Assembly: GCF_021353235.1 (NCBI RefSeq)
Contig: NZ_JAJTWT010000003.1
Coordinates: 682,001-746,000 of the forward strand
Source: Pelomonas caseinilytica
Lineage (GTDB): Bacteria > Pseudomonadota > Gammaproteobacteria > Burkholderiales > Burkholderiaceae_C
Length of the DNA: 64,000 bases
Direction of reading: 5' to 3'
Below the pieces are notes generated by a model. That model was not told the DNA's origin and ran no database searches. It saw nothing but the letters and a program-made list of their open reading frames with translations. The translations under genes were made by a program, and so were the position numbers. This document shows positions 36,671-45,608 of the stretch, one piece after another. Within the stretch, counting starts at the first letter, position 1, and each line of letters begins with the position of its first letter.

Positions 36671-38496
36671 GGCACGGCCACCAGGTCGATGGCGTCGAAG
36701 GACATGCCGGGGCTCAGGAAGCGGGTGCCGGCGGTGCCGCTGACGGTGTTGATGGTCAGCGTGTTGGTGCCGACGACCAGCTGGGAGGCGGGGATGTCGA
36801 AGGCATAGGTGCGGTTCACGCCGCGGTAGGTGCCCACGGTCAGGTTGCGCGACACCTTGGGCGGCGCGGCCGGGATGGCGGAGGTCCAGCTGTTGACCGT
36901 CACCTGCGGGCGGGCGCCGTTGTAGTCGGCCGTCAGGCCCACGCGCAGCCGCAGCGGCGCGGTGTTCTGACCGCGCCTCAGGGTGAAGCGCACCTGCAGG
37001 CCGTTGTTGACGTCCTTCCACTGGTAGGCCGGCCAGCCCGTGGCCGGGGTGGAGGTGCCGATCACGTAGGGGCCGACGTTCCACGACGCCATGCGCACGT
37101 CGCCCGGATGCATGAAGGTCAGCTTGTCGCCGTTGATGAACTCCTGGGGCGTGCCGTCCCACTGGCCGATGCGCCAGATCGCCGGCGTGGCGGCCGGGTC
37201 GGCCGTGATGGCCACGGGGTTGAGCGCATAGGTCGCGTTGGCCGTGACGGTGACCGGCAGGGTCTGCACCGCGAGCTCGCCCTTGTAGACGGTCATGGTG
37301 TAGCTGCCGGGCAGCATGCCCTCGGCGGTGAAGTGGCCGTCCACCGGGTCGGCGTCGGTCCAGTACTGCGCCCGGGCGTTCGCGAAGCCCACCGTGTAGG
37401 GCACGCCGGCGACACGGCCCGTGAGGCCGGCCGCGGTGACGGCGCCGCGTCCCGCCGGCGGCACATAACCCACCAGGCCCATGACGCCGTACCAGCTGGT
37501 GTCGGGCCTGACGGCCGGCAGCGAGCCGTCGGTGAACATCAGGATGTAGGTGTTCAGGATGCCCAGGCGGAAGGCCTCAGTCTGGGCCTCTCCGTAGTTG
37601 ACCATGTAGGTCAGCTCGTTGGTGGTGTCGGTGATCTGCTGCAGCAGGCTGCGGTAGAACGGGCCGCCGGAGTCGCCCTCATGGTTGTCGCGCCAGAACC
37701 AGAGGCCGACGCCGGGGCCGGTGCCGCCGAGGATCTGCCAGTCCTTCAGGCGGCGGTTGGAGTAGTGCTTGGAGCGCGACTCGCCGGCACGCGGGTCGGG
37801 GGCCGTGAAGCCGAACACGTCGCCCGACTCGATGGCACCGCTGTTGCCGCGCAGGTCCTCGGCCCAGTAGCTGGCGCCGTTGTAGCTCACCAGGCCGCCG
37901 GCCGTCCCGGCCGGGCCGCCGCTGGGCAGCTTGCCGATGGGCACGCGGGCGATGAAGCGCACCAGGCCGTGCACGTCGGGCTCCTCCGTGAAGTGGGTGC
38001 CCATGTGGATGTGGGGCTGGCCGCGCCTGACGAGGTAGTAGTGCGTCAGCACGCCGCCCTTGGTGCTGGTGCTGGTCAGCGTGATCTTGATGTAGTCGCT
38101 GCCGTTGACGACGCCGCCGTTGGTGGTGGCGGCCGGGGTGGACGTGCCGTCGGCGGCGACGAGCTCGGCCTTGACGGCCACCGCGCTGACGTTGGTGTAG
38201 AGCCAGTCGGCGCCCGAGTTCAGCTGCGTGCCGCGTGCCGGGTCGGCGTATTCCACACCCTTGTAGACGAGGCTGGAGATGTCGCCCGCGGAGGTGGTGC
38301 TGGAGCCGTTGTCGTAGGCCCTCACCTTGAACACCAGGCCGGCATCGGTGTCGACGATGTACTGCGGCTTGGCGGCGTTGCCGCCGTCGAAGACCGTGGT
38401 GATGCTGAAGGCGGCCATCGCGGCGGGCGCGGCGGCAGCGAGCACGCCCGCGGCCAGCCAGCGTGCCCAGGGCGGGCGCGAGAAGCTCGTGGTCAT
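36667..38496 (-). CDS. Rhamnogalacturonan lyase, PL4
   Basis: Cleaves the rhamnogalacturonan-I backbone by beta-elimination outside the cytoplasm. The 609-residue protein has a signal peptide (to about residue 28) and the three-domain layout of PL4. The catalytic beta-supersandwich (about 30-370) includes HIHMGTHFTEEP, SKHYSNRRLKDW and WFWRDNHEGDSGGPFYRSL. A small FnIII-like domain follows (about 385-450), and a C-terminal jelly-roll binding domain begins near PAIWRIGQWDGTPQEF. An AGGAGA ribosome-binding site precedes the ATG. PL4 is best known from fungi and plants and is less frequent in proteobacteria. Confidence 0.92.
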   Translation of the reverse strand: MTTSFSRPPWARWLAAGVLAAAAPAAMAAFSITTVFDGGNAAKPQYIVDTDAGLVFKVRAYDNGSSTTSAGDISSLVYKGVEYADPARGTQLNSGADWLYTNVSAVAVKAELVAADGTSTPAATTNGGVVNGSDYIKITLTSTSTKGGVLTHYYLVRRGQPHIHMGTHFTEEPDVHGLVRFIARVPIGKLPSGGPAGTAGGLVSYNGASYWAEDLRGNSGAIESGDVFGFTAPDPRAGESRSKHYSNRRLKDWQILGGTGPGVGLWFWRDNHEGDSGGPFYRSLLQQITDTTNELTYMVNYGEAQTEAFRLGILNTYILMFTDGSLPAVRPDTSWYGVMGLVGYVPPAGRGAVTAAGLTGRVAGVPYTVGFANARAQYWTDADPVDGHFTAEGMLPGSYTMTVYKGELAVQTLPVTVTANATYALNPVAITADPAATPAIWRIGQWDGTPQEFINGDKLTFMHPGDVRMASWNVGPYVIGTSTPATGWPAYQWKDVNNGLQVRFTLRRGQNTAPLRLRVGLTADYNGARPQVTVNSWTSAIPAAPPKVSRNLTVGTYRGVNRTYAFDIPASQLVVGTNTLTINTVSGTAGTRFLSPGMSFDAIDLVAVP

Positions 38497-38583
38497 GAAG
38501 TCTCCTGTCTTGTGTCGTTGTTCACGGCCTGCGGCGTTCGCCGGGGGGCCGGGGCGGACTCTAGGCAGAGGACTTCCTCGCGT

Positions 38584-38605
38584 GTACTCAACCCGCTGAG
38601 CGTTT
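38584..38605. promoter_or_regulatory. Candidate RhaR-type site upstream of the PL4 gene
   Basis: CTCA (38587-38590), six bases, TGAGCGTTT (38597-38605). This reproduces the spacing and core of the operator at 32778-32811. It lies about 90 bases upstream of the PL4 ATG in the 142-base gap after the serine hydrolase gene. Confidence 0.45.
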
Positions 38606-38638
38606 GGCACGGGCCGCGCCGCAGGGCGCGCGGACGCG

Positions 38639-39868
38639 TCAGCGCAGCAGGGCCTGGTAGGCGAGGTTGCGCACGCGCAGGTGCAGGGTCGAGTTGCCTG
38701 CGGGCCGGAGCTGCGTCATGAAGAGGATGACGAGGCGTTCCTTGGGATCGACCGTGTACTGGGGGAAGTAGGCGCTGCCCCAGCCGAAGGCGCCCTCGCT
38801 GCCCAGCTCCCTGAACCCGCCCATGCGCACGTTGACCCAGAAGCCCAGGCCGAAGCCGTCGGCATCGCCGCCGGACCTGTTGCCGAGGTGGTCGGCCGTC
38901 ATCAACTCCACCGTCTTGGGGGCCAGCAGGCGCACGCCGTCGAGCTCGCCCTTGTTCAGCAGCATCTGCAGAAAGCGGGTGTAGTCGCCGGCCGTCGACA
39001 GCATGCCGGCGCCGCCGGACAGCAGCTTGCGCGGCCCGTCGACGAAGTCGCTGCGCGACGGCGTCTCCATCAGCTTCAGGCGGCCGTTCTCCAGGCCGTA
39101 GACGTTGGCCAGCCGGTCCACCTTGTCGGCGGGCAGGAAGAAGCTCGTGTCCGGCATGCGCAGCGGGCCGGTGATGCGCTCCCGGATGAAGCGGTCCAGG
39201 GGCTGGCCGGAGACCACCTCGACGAGGCGGCCGAGCACGTCGGTCGCGAAGCCGTAGGTGAAGGCCTCGCCCGGCTGGCCCTGCAGGGGCAGGGCGGCGA
39301 AGCGGTCGGCCCACTGCGCCAGGGTCTCGTCGTTGCCGACGAGGTACCAGTCGATCAGCCCCGCCTTGGCGTAGTCGGCGCTGGCCGGCCCGGCGCCGTA
39401 GCTCATGCCGGCGGTGTGGGTCAGCAGGTCGTGGATGGTCAGCGGCCGGCGCAGTTTCTCGGTGCCGCCGCCGGCCAAGGCCACCCGCAGGTTGGCGAAG
39501 GCCGGCAGGTAGCGCGACACCGGCTCCTTCAGCAGGAAGCGGCCCTCCTCGTAGAGCATCATCGCCGCCACCGTCGTCAGCGCCTTGGTCATGGAGGCGA
39601 TGCGGAAGATGGTGTCGGTGCGCATCGGCTTGCCGTTCTCGATGTCGCGCTGGCCGTAGGCCTTGAAGACGACCGGCCGGCCGTCGCGCGCCACCACCAT
39701 GACGGCGCCGGCGAGCTGCTGCTGCCGGATCTGCTCGTCGATGGCCGCGTCCAGCCGATGGAGGCGTTCGGTGGAGAAGCCGGCAACGAGGGCGGGTTCG
39801 GGCGGCGCGGCGGCGGCCTGGGTCAGGGCGGCGCAGGCGAGCGCCACGGCGGCAAGGAAGGTTCTCAT
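38639..39868 (-). CDS. Serine hydrolase of the class C beta-lactamase family, exported
   Basis: A 409-residue protein with a signal peptide (MRTFLAAVALACAALTQAAAA). The SxxK active site is in IASMTKALTT and the YxN-like second motif is at TYGFATDVLG. The family includes beta-lactamases, DD-peptidases and esterases such as EstB. In this operon an esterase acting on acylated pectin is more plausible than antibiotic hydrolysis, but sequence alone does not decide. The long segment after LLSGGAGMLSTAGDYTRF is typical of the EstB-like branch. It follows the CE12 gene by four bases. Confidence 0.85.
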   Translation of the reverse strand: MRTFLAAVALACAALTQAAAAPPEPALVAGFSTERLHRLDAAIDEQIRQQQLAGAVMVVARDGRPVVFKAYGQRDIENGKPMRTDTIFRIASMTKALTTVAAMMLYEEGRFLLKEPVSRYLPAFANLRVALAGGGTEKLRRPLTIHDLLTHTAGMSYGAGPASADYAKAGLIDWYLVGNDETLAQWADRFAALPLQGQPGEAFTYGFATDVLGRLVEVVSGQPLDRFIRERITGPLRMPDTSFFLPADKVDRLANVYGLENGRLKLMETPSRSDFVDGPRKLLSGGAGMLSTAGDYTRFLQMLLNKGELDGVRLLAPKTVELMTADHLGNRSGGDADGFGLGFWVNVRMGGFRELGSEGAFGWGSAYFPQYTVDPKERLVILFMTQLRPAGNSTLHLRVRNLAYQALLR

Positions 39869-39872
39869 CGGC

Positions 39873-41114
39873 TCAGTCGCCCAGCGGGCGTTGGTGGGTG
39901 AAGCCAGGGCTGGCGGCAATGCCGGACTGCTCCGGCGCCTGCGGGCTGCCTGGCTCGATGGCGCCGAGGTCATCGCGCAGTTGCGCGGCGACGGGCACGC
40001 CGGCTTGCCTCAGGCCGAGGGCGACCAGGCGCGCCAACTGCATGGCGCCGTAGTTGTCGTGGTGGGTGTTGTCCAGCCGCCCGTTGTTCACGGGGTGGGC
40101 GGCCTGGGAGCGCTCCGGGCCGAGGGCGGCGTAGAACTGCCGGCTCATCGCGTTCAGGTCGATGAAGGCGAGCTTCATCTGCGCGGCGACCGTGCGGGCG
40201 GCGTCGGCGTATTCGGTCAGGCTGGGCAGCAGGCGCCCCTGGGCGTCGAAGTTGCGCCTCTCCATGGACGAGACGATGACGGGCACGCCGCCGCGCGCCA
40301 GGATGCGCTCGGCATGGGTGCGCAGCTCGGCCTGGTAGGTGGCGGCGTTGCCGCTGCCGTCCTTCTGCTGCTTCTGGTCGTTATGGCCGAACTGGATCAG
40401 CACCGTGTCGCCCGGCTGCAGGGCCGACAGGATCTTGTCCAGCCGCCGGCGCGCGAGCGAGTCGCGCAGCGTCTCGCCCGATTCGGCATGGTTGGCCACG
40501 GCGACCGTCGGCTTGAACAGGGCGGTCAGCATCTGGCCCCAGCTCGCATACGGCTCCTGCGACTGGTCGGCCACCGTCGAGTCGCCCAGCAGGAAGACGG
40601 TGGGCAGGCGTACCGGCTCGATGACGAGGCGGCGCAGGGCGGGGCGGGGGCCGTCGATCTCGAGGGTGAGGCGGCCGTCCCAGGCCCAGGCCTCCTCGAC
40701 CGTCTCGCGCGGCGACTTGAGCCTGACCTCGCCGCCCTCCACGCCCGGCACGGCCGGGATGCGCGCCGTGCGCACGTTGACGACGAAGCTGCGCTGCTCG
40801 CTCGCACCGGCCGGCAGGCGCACACCGTCCAGCATCAGCCGGCGCAGCTCGGCCTTGATCGTCGTGTCGCTGGCTTGCGTGCCGCCGAGCGTGGCGGTGA
40901 TGCGGTAGTTGCCCTCCGGCAGGTCGACCGAGAAGAAGGCCGGCTGGCCCGCCGCGTTGCGCGGCGCGCCGGGCTCGAAGCCATGGCCCCGCTCACGCGT
41001 GTAGATGGGTTCGGTGGCGAGGTCGAACTGCAGGGCTTGGCTGGCTTGCAGCGGCGAAACACAGCCACAGAGCCACAGAGGCGCAGAGAAAACCATGATC
41101 GCCAGGAGCCGCAT
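39873..41114 (-). CDS. Rhamnogalacturonan acetylesterase (CE12) with N-terminal binding domain, probable lipoprotein
   Basis: A 413-residue protein. The start at 41114 gives MRLLAIMVFSAPLWLCGC, a lipoprotein-like signal; the ATG at 41159 is less likely. Residues about 25-170 form a beta-rich domain (FFSVDLPEGNYRITATLGG) seen in front of many CE12 modules. The SGNH domain has VFLLGDSTVADQ (Ser), an Asn in AESGETLRD, GHND in QFGHNDQKQQ, and a DxxH-type His in LDNTHHDNYG. With the tandem enzyme at 12514 it makes three deacetylase domains in one locus. Confidence 0.9.
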   Translation of the reverse strand: MRLLAIMVFSAPLWLCGCVSPLQASQALQFDLATEPIYTRERGHGFEPGAPRNAAGQPAFFSVDLPEGNYRITATLGGTQASDTTIKAELRRLMLDGVRLPAGASEQRSFVVNVRTARIPAVPGVEGGEVRLKSPRETVEEAWAWDGRLTLEIDGPRPALRRLVIEPVRLPTVFLLGDSTVADQSQEPYASWGQMLTALFKPTVAVANHAESGETLRDSLARRRLDKILSALQPGDTVLIQFGHNDQKQQKDGSGNAATYQAELRTHAERILARGGVPVIVSSMERRNFDAQGRLLPSLTEYADAARTVAAQMKLAFIDLNAMSRQFYAALGPERSQAAHPVNNGRLDNTHHDNYGAMQLARLVALGLRQAGVPVAAQLRDDLGAIEPGSPQAPEQSGIAASPGFTHQRPLGD

Positions 41115-41160
41115 GCCTGTGTGCCTCGGTGCCGCGGTAGCTGGATTCATTGCGGGCATG

Positions 41161-43902
41161 TCAGTCGGTGAGCTGATCGCCGATCAGCGCCAGGTTCTGG
41201 ATGGCCGCCAGGCCCCACTGGGCCGTGTCGTTGGTGCTGATCCACGGCGCCTCGTCCACCGGGTTGAGGGCCAGCGGGCCGGTGATGCGCGAGGTCTTCA
41301 GCGTCTTGGCGCCGCGCGGGTCGTCGGCCCAGAACTCGCGCCAGGCGCGGCGGGCCAGGGCCGGGTCCTGCTTGTGCTTCGCGGCATACGCGCTCAGGCG
41401 CGAGTGGCCGACGCTGAGCACCGGGCTGCCGCCATGGGGCTTGCCGAGAACCCGCACCTGCTCTTCCCGTGGCGCGTTGTACAGCTCGCAGTACTGCAGC
41501 CAGGCCTGCTTGAACTCAGGCAGGTCGATCAGCTCCACCAGCTCGGCCATCATCTCCACCAGGCCGAAGACGGCGCTCAGGTGGCTGGCGCTGATCCTGT
41601 CGCCGCTGACGTTGTGGAAGGCGCCTTCGTTCGGCCCCGTGGGCTCATAGCCGCCGCTGCCGGTGAAGAAGCCGTGCGGCATGGCGGCGATGCCTTTCAT
41701 GCCGCGCACGAGCTTGTCGCGCCAGCGCGGGTCGCCGGTGCGCTCCCACTCGGTCAGCACGTTGGCGACGATGGAGCCCCAGTCGGTGCCGAAGCCGATG
41801 CGCGCCGGCCAGGGGCCTTTGTCCACGCGGCCGGCGATCTTGCGCACCGGGTCGACCTCGTCCATCTTGGCGTCGGCGCTCAGCACCTCGCGCATGATGT
41901 CGCCGGTGCGCTCGTCGGCCGTCAGGTAGTAGTAGAAGCGCCGGTAGGCCGAGGTGGAGATGCGTGCCTGTTTGGCGCTGCAGCCCCAGTGCTGCACGTT
42001 GTGGCGCGAGCCCAGGCCCTGGAAGCGCCCGAGGTGGTAGATGTCGACCTCGCTGGTGTGGCGCACCATGGCCTCGGCGAAGCGGAAGATGTCGGCACGG
42101 CCGCTGCGCAGCCAGGCGTACCAGAGCCAGAGGTCGGGCGAGAGCTCGGAGTTGTCCCAGGCGAAGCCGCCGACGTCGTAGCGCCATTCGTGGCGGTCGG
42201 CGTCGTAGGTGTGGCGGATGTCGCCGTAGTCCCAGAAGCCGTACCAGTGGCGCTGCTCGACCTCGTTCCTGTAGAAGTCGAAGAGGAAGTCCAGCTTGTC
42301 CTCGATCCTGCGGCGCGCGGGCGTGGAGCGGTCGGGCAGGCTCCACAGCCGGCCGAAGACGCCGGCCTGCAGATAACGCGCCGGATGGGCGGCCAGCTGC
42401 GGCGGCGACTGCACGGCAGCCGCCATCTGCACGAGGCGTTCGCGGCTGGGCGTGGCGGGCAGGGCCCACAGCGTGATCTCGCTGCTGCGCGCGATGCCGA
42501 CCGGCGTGCCCCAGCCCTTCTCGTAGTCCTCGTAGGTCATCTCCAGGCCTTCGAGCTCCTGCTCGTGGGTCTCCATGCCCAGGCCGTCGTGATAGAAGCG
42601 CAAGTCCATCGCCGGGGCCTGCGGCGAGTGCATCCAGACGGTGACCTCGGCCGTCTCGCCGATGGCGCCGCGGATGTCGAGCTGGGTCGGGTGGCGCTGC
42701 CAGAAGTCGCGCAGGCCGAAGGCCACGCCGCCGCTGGCGCCGCCGATGTAGCCGCTGCCGGGCGCCCGCCGGCCGAAGGCGGCGGGAATCCAGCCATGGC
42801 CGGCCTGGGTGCGCTTGCGGATCTCGAAGCCGTCGGCGCCGAGCTGGCTCAGCGTGTAGTCGCCCCAGGCGGGGATGCGGTGGTGCAGGTCCCGCACCGG
42901 CTTGCTCCACTGCGCCAGCGGCGGCGTGGCGCGGCCGGCGAGCTGGGCCTCGCGCACCGCGGCGCCGGGGTCGCGGCGCAGGCCGGTGAGGTTGCGCACG
43001 CCCTCGGCCCAGAGTCCGCCGGCTTCGCCGGCGAAGCGCACGTGGCGGTCGTGCAGGGCGTCGCGCAGCGGCACCTCGAAGCGCAGGCCGATGCCACGCA
43101 GGAAATCCTTCTGCTCGTCGCCGTCGAACACGAAGCTGTGCATCACGCGCAGCGATTCGGCGCCGGCGTAGAAGTAGAAGCGCACGCTGAAGGGCAGCCA
43201 TTCGCGCCCGGCCGCGCTGCGGTGCCGGCCATCGACCTTGACGACGGCGCGCACCGGCCCGGCCTGCTCGACGACGAGCGTGTCGATGCGGCTGTCGAAG
43301 CGGGTCTGGGTGACGGGGCACTGGCCGGCATCGGGCTTGTCGTCGGCCTGGGCGACCAGGGTCGCCGCGCGCAGGATCTCGCGGCCGTCGCGTTCGATGC
43401 CGCTCACGAGCTGGGTGCCGCGGCGCGGCAGCCGGGCGCGGATGACGCCGGTGTCGACTTCGACGTACTCGCTTGCCTCACGCACGGTGACGCGCAGGCC
43501 CGTGGCGGCCTCGCCCCGGCCCGGCAGGATGCGGGGCGCGGCGCCGGCGTCGACGCCGGCGGGCAGGGCGTGGGCCGTCCATTTCAGCGACCCGTCGGGC
43601 CACCAGGCCAGGGGCCAGGTCTGCAGCGGCAGCGGCCGGCCCTGGGCGTCCAGTGCGTGGAAGTCCTGATCCTTCTTCAACTCACCGCGCGGCCAGGGCA
43701 GGCCCAGCGTCGCGCCCAGCATCAGCCCGGGCGCGGCGCCGTCCAGCCAGCGCAGCGCGCCCGGGGCCGGCACCGGCTCGGCCGGCGTGGCGGGAGGTGA
43801 GGTCGCGGGCGCGGCGGCGCTCGCGGGGCCGGCCAGGCCGCCCAGGCCGCCCACGGGCAGCGCGGCGGTCTTGAAGAAGTCGCGGCGGCTGAAGTCGGTC
43901 AT
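41161..43902 (-). CDS. Exo-rhamnogalacturonan lyase-like protein (PcRGLX/YetA, PL26), Tat-exported
   Basis: A 913-residue protein with a Tat signal (RRDFFKTAALPVGG, twin Arg at residues 6-7). The layout is that of the PcRGLX/YetA family: an N-terminal RIFT-type barrel (about 45-170, PGLMLGATLGLPWPRGEL), a central catalytic region with Trp/Tyr-rich strands (WDYGDIRHTYDADRHEWRYDVGGFAWDNSELSPD), and a C-terminal alpha/alpha barrel. The fungal prototype releases unsaturated galacturonosyl-rhamnose disaccharides from chain ends; the same product would feed the GPH transporter and GH105 here. The start overlaps the transporter stop (ATGA). Tat export implies folding before transport. Confidence 0.85.
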   Translation of the reverse strand: MTDFSRRDFFKTAALPVGGLGGLAGPASAAAPATSPPATPAEPVPAPGALRWLDGAAPGLMLGATLGLPWPRGELKKDQDFHALDAQGRPLPLQTWPLAWWPDGSLKWTAHALPAGVDAGAAPRILPGRGEAATGLRVTVREASEYVEVDTGVIRARLPRRGTQLVSGIERDGREILRAATLVAQADDKPDAGQCPVTQTRFDSRIDTLVVEQAGPVRAVVKVDGRHRSAAGREWLPFSVRFYFYAGAESLRVMHSFVFDGDEQKDFLRGIGLRFEVPLRDALHDRHVRFAGEAGGLWAEGVRNLTGLRRDPGAAVREAQLAGRATPPLAQWSKPVRDLHHRIPAWGDYTLSQLGADGFEIRKRTQAGHGWIPAAFGRRAPGSGYIGGASGGVAFGLRDFWQRHPTQLDIRGAIGETAEVTVWMHSPQAPAMDLRFYHDGLGMETHEQELEGLEMTYEDYEKGWGTPVGIARSSEITLWALPATPSRERLVQMAAAVQSPPQLAAHPARYLQAGVFGRLWSLPDRSTPARRRIEDKLDFLFDFYRNEVEQRHWYGFWDYGDIRHTYDADRHEWRYDVGGFAWDNSELSPDLWLWYAWLRSGRADIFRFAEAMVRHTSEVDIYHLGRFQGLGSRHNVQHWGCSAKQARISTSAYRRFYYYLTADERTGDIMREVLSADAKMDEVDPVRKIAGRVDKGPWPARIGFGTDWGSIVANVLTEWERTGDPRWRDKLVRGMKGIAAMPHGFFTGSGGYEPTGPNEGAFHNVSGDRISASHLSAVFGLVEMMAELVELIDLPEFKQAWLQYCELYNAPREEQVRVLGKPHGGSPVLSVGHSRLSAYAAKHKQDPALARRAWREFWADDPRGAKTLKTSRITGPLALNPVDEAPWISTNDTAQWGLAAIQNLALIGDQLTD

Positions 43903-45560
43903 GGGCGGGCGTGCTGGATGGGAGGAAGTTCGGATTGGGGGGCGGAGCTGCCGCGTCCCCACAGGCGGCTGTAGGGCCAGCCGGTCAGCGCTTCGACGAT
44001 GCGGCGGCTGGCGTCGGTCTCGGCCTCGGTGGCGCCGCCGCGCAGCCGCTCGACCTCGTGCACCAGCACCGCGTGCGTGCCGGCATTGAGCCGGAAGCGC
44101 CACGAGGCCAGCAGGCCGAACGCCATCATCAGCAGGGGGCCGCCGATCATCAGCGCGGTGATGGTCTGGATGGCCGTGGGGCTTTGCACGACGGCCTCGC
44201 CGGGCCGGCCGATGGGCGAGACGTAGCCGCCCAGGTCGATGATCCAGCCGCTGGCCACGATGGCCGCGCTCTGTGCCATCTTGCGCACCAGCGTCATCAC
44301 ACCGGCGAAGATGCCTTCGCGGCGCTGGCCGGTGACGGCCTCGTCGATGTCCGGCAGGTAGTTGTAGACCGACCAGGGCACGAAGTTGAGCGTGCCCCGG
44401 CCCAGGCCGGCCAGGACGATGGGCAGGAAGAGCCAGCCGGCCAGGCCGAGGGAGAAGCCCGGGCGCGTGGGGTCCAGTGCCGCGAAGAGGTTGGGGCCGA
44501 GGGCCTTGAAGCCCTGTTCGAAGCCCTGGGGCCGCACCAGGTAGAAGCCGAGGTAGAGCAGCAACGCTGCACCGAACAGCGCGACGGCGAGTCGGTAGGC
44601 CAGCACGGGGCCGGTGCGGATGACGATCTGGATGGCGACCATGACCGAGACCAGCTGGGCCACGTACATCACCGTCATCAGCTGCGAGATCACGAGGGTG
44701 GCGCCCATGAGCACCGTGGCCACGAAGATCGGAAAGGCGGTGTTGAAGATGTCCTGCGAGAGGTAGCCGCCGAGGTAGATGGCCAGGTGCTGGCGGAAGG
44801 CGCGGATCTTCAGCGTGGAGAACAGGTCGCGGAACATCTTGACCGGGATCATCAGCACGGCGCTGAGCGCCACGCCGCCGTAGGTCTGCGACATGACGGC
44901 CTGTTCACGCGTGCCGTACGGTCGCTCCCAGGTCGTGAGCACGACGAGGGTGACGACGACCGAGAAGATGACGCCGAAGATGGCTGCCATCCAGAAGAAG
45001 GTGTCGGGCGAGTCCTTGCCGCCGAAGCGGCTGATCAGCAGCGTGGGCAGGTAGGAGGCCAGGATGGCCGAGCTCTGCGCCACGATCATGCGGGCCCCCG
45101 CGAACCTGGCCTTGGCCTTGTAGTCCTTGGTCATCTCGGCCGCCAGTGTTTCCCAGGGGATGAGGAACATGGTGTAGAGCAGCTCGAAGAAGACGAAGGC
45201 GAGCAGGTAGTAGGCGAAGCCGTGGCCGGTGCGGAAGACCAGCGCGAAGCTGGGCAGCAGCGGGATGGTGATGAGCAGGAAGAGCTTGCGCCGGCCGATG
45301 CGGCGGCCCACCCAGGTGTGGCGCAGGTTGTCGGACACGTAGCCGATCAGCGGGCAGGTGATGGCCTCCAGCAGCCTGGGCAGGCCGAGGATGAGGCCGG
45401 CCTCGATGGCGCTGAGGCCGCAGAAGGTGGTGAAGAAATAGAACAGCCAGCCGGTGATGACGGCCTGGGCGCCGGCACCGAGCATGTCGCCGCTGCCCCA
45501 GCCCCAGTAGTTGATCCAGGTGGGCTCTTTGGCCGCCGGGTGAAGGTTCTTGGAGGTCAT
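43899..45560 (-). CDS. GPH/MFS-family sugar permease
   Basis: A 553-residue inner-membrane protein with about 12 hydrophobic segments. It has the MFS loop signature YVSDNLRHTWVGRRIGRRKLFLL between helices 2 and 3 and the GPH-type N-terminus (INYWGWGSGDMLG). It is likely a cation or proton symporter for galacturonosyl-rhamnose oligosaccharides. It is longer than typical GPH carriers (about 460) because of an inserted loop (about 375-400) and a cytoplasmic C-terminal tail of about 70 residues. It is separated from the upstream GH105 gene by the 568-bp repeat and overlaps the PL26-like gene. Confidence 0.9.
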   Translation of the reverse strand: MTSKNLHPAAKEPTWINYWGWGSGDMLGAGAQAVITGWLFYFFTTFCGLSAIEAGLILGLPRLLEAITCPLIGYVSDNLRHTWVGRRIGRRKLFLLITIPLLPSFALVFRTGHGFAYYLLAFVFFELLYTMFLIPWETLAAEMTKDYKAKARFAGARMIVAQSSAILASYLPTLLISRFGGKDSPDTFFWMAAIFGVIFSVVVTLVVLTTWERPYGTREQAVMSQTYGGVALSAVLMIPVKMFRDLFSTLKIRAFRQHLAIYLGGYLSQDIFNTAFPIFVATVLMGATLVISQLMTVMYVAQLVSVMVAIQIVIRTGPVLAYRLAVALFGAALLLYLGFYLVRPQGFEQGFKALGPNLFAALDPTRPGFSLGLAGWLFLPIVLAGLGRGTLNFVPWSVYNYLPDIDEAVTGQRREGIFAGVMTLVRKMAQSAAIVASGWIIDLGGYVSPIGRPGEAVVQSPTAIQTITALMIGGPLLMMAFGLLASWRFRLNAGTHAVLVHEVERLRGGATEAETDASRRIVEALTGWPYSRLWGRGSSAPQSELPPIQHARP

Positions 45561-45608
45561 GCGTTGGGCGCTTGTCTCTGTCTTGTGGTGGCTTTGTCTT
45601 GGCGCGTG

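Noticed and set aside
38639-39868. Antibiotic-resistance beta-lactamase call
   Set aside because: The family is broad, the gene is embedded in a pectin operon, and the sequence looks more like EstB-type esterases; resistance is not supported.
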